Position numbers and translations under genes: made by a program. Source: Roseiarcus sp963696665 (lineage in GTDB: Bacteria > Pseudomonadota > Alphaproteobacteria > Rhizobiales > Beijerinckiaceae). From it: a DNA stretch of 64,000 bases. Under the pieces are notes generated by a model. The model was not told the DNA's origin. It made no database searches and saw nothing but the letters and a program-made list of their open reading frames with translations. Every line of letters starts with the position of its first letter. The first letter of the stretch is position 1. The stretch is taken from the NCBI GenBank assembly GCA_963696665.1, contig CAVOLE010000005.1:310001-374000 (forward strand), read 5' to 3'. Shown here in pieces: positions 63,469 through 64,000 of this stretch.

Positions 63469-63654
63469 ACGCAACCTCAGATAGAAGCGCCGAATTTTCT
63501 GATTTTCTCCGGTCGTAACCCATTGAAAAGGCTCGATTCGGAAAATAAACGCTAGTAAACGCTAGCTATTTTACTAGCGCTTACTAGGGTTTATGCTCAT
63601 TTAGCGTGCGTTTATGCGCGTTTATTTGCGCGGACTCGCGCCACCAGGTTGCAT
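63469..63654 (+). repeat. MITE-like intergenic element, copy 3
   Basis: Left end ACGCAACC (63469-63476), right end GGTTGCAT (63647-63654), 186 bp. Inside: ATTTTCTGATTTTCTCCGG, CGTAACCCATTGAAAAGGC, then TAAACGCTAG twice (63546-63565), centre CTATTTTA, CTAGCGCTTA, CTAGGGTTTA, TGCTCATTTA, an 11-base GCGTGCGTTTA and TGCGCGTTTA. Same order and spacing as copies 1 and 2. It lies just past the 3' end of ald. Confidence 0.78.
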
Positions 63655-63690
63655 CCGCCGCCTCCACGCGGCGTCGCGCGGCGGCGCCGG

Positions 63691-64000
63691 TCACGCCGCG
63701 AGCACGGTCTCGGCCGGGCGTGTAGGCGAGGCCGTGCGCAGCGGCGACCGGCTCGCAGGTCAGCTTGCCGTCGTGCACGTTGAGGCCCGCGCGCAGGTGC
63801 GGGTCGTCCTTGAGCGCCTTGCGCCAGCCCTTGTCGGCGAGCGCCAGGGCGAACGGCAGGGTCGCGTGGTTAAGCGCGAAGGTCGAGGTGCGGGCGACGG
63901 CGCCTGGCATGTTGGCGACGCAATAATGGACGATGCCGTCCACGACATAGGTCGGATGCGAATGGGTGGTCGGCTTCGACGTCTCGACGCAGCCGCCCTG
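63691..64000 (-). CDS. ald: Alanine dehydrogenase, 3' end only, one frameshift near 63717
   Basis: NAD-dependent alanine/pyruvate interconversion. Only the last 100 or so residues are inside the window; the N-terminus lies beyond 64000. Readable: GGCVETSKPTTHSHPTYVVD, then VHYCVANMPGAVARTSTFAL and CEPVAAAHGLAYTP, all conserved near the Ald C-terminus. The frame breaks at a GGG run near 63717; removing one base ends the protein AETVLAA with TGA at 63691, the family's normal end. Confidence 0.9.

Noticed and set aside
63106..63555. 149-codon open frame leading into repeat copy 3
   Set aside because: No similarity, weak composition, antisense start over the patatin start; only its end (the element arm) is of interest.

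Overview
The window is GC-rich, gene-dense DNA from an alphaproteobacterium, most likely Hyphomicrobiales (Beijerinckiaceae/Methylocystaceae-like is an inference). Supporting signs are a GcrA cell-cycle regulator, a GGAAC-N17-CGTT (EcfG-type) stress promoter in front of a GCG-CRPN repeat protein, HisZ next to HisG, a MocD/MocE desaturase-ferredoxin pair, an Omp25-like porin, and a molybdenum storage protein operon that points to a nitrogen fixer. No rRNA, tRNA, CRISPR array, phage or complete insertion sequence was seen.

Layout. 1-8 kb: end of cysS, a GNAT acetyltransferase, citramalate synthase, a Gly/His/Trp-rich secreted protein, a DUF4239 membrane protein, then a coupled metallophosphoesterase / cytochrome c / ECF sigma / anti-sigma unit. 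8-18 kb: recG, an OpgC-like acyltransferase with an SGNH hydrolase, an aldo-keto reductase, a DUF3772/MscS channel, and hisZ-hisG. 18-28 kb: detoxification and housekeeping genes (FAD monooxygenase, quinone reductase, Nudix, TetR regulator with twin operators and divergent amidase, acuI, tag, an HD phosphohydrolase, a tyrosine phosphatase). 28-37 kb: an Ivy-type lysozyme inhibitor, a lone Lrp ligand-binding domain, nitroreductase and flavin reductase, mocD-mocE-SDR, a second SDR and an acyl-CoA ligase-like enzyme. 36.5-43 kb: cobalamin riboswitch with a Ni/Co permease, LysR, an orphan PrlF-type antitoxin, mmsA, a Uma2 nuclease and an AraC-Ada protein. 43-47 kb: thpR and a polar amino acid ABC transporter. 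47-55 kb: an ADH pseudogene, a PEP-CTERM protein, an aminotransferase, gcrA, a SleB-type cell-wall hydrolase, mosB-mosA and an outer-membrane barrel. 55-64 kb: DUF2141, a two-component system divergent from an LTXXQ protein and an esterase, a large membrane-anchored patatin, and the 3' end of alanine dehydrogenase.

Two window-wide patterns stand out. First, three intergenic copies (24989-25177, 33587-33771 reversed, 63469-63654) of an apparently undescribed 185-189 bp element. Each has 8-bp inverted ends (ATACAACC...GGTTGTAT) and a core of 10-bp units (TAAACGCTAG twice, an 8-bp TAAATTTA-like centre, CTAGCGTTTA units) that can fold into a long hairpin. Second, nine conserved genes are broken by 14 frameshifts. 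Every one is repaired by removing a single base, none by adding one, and many sit in short homopolymers, so insertion errors in the assembly are more likely than gene decay. Those genes are listed as CDS over their full corrected span with the shift position given; only the ADH at 47183-47590 and a short gene tail at 21912 look like real remnants.
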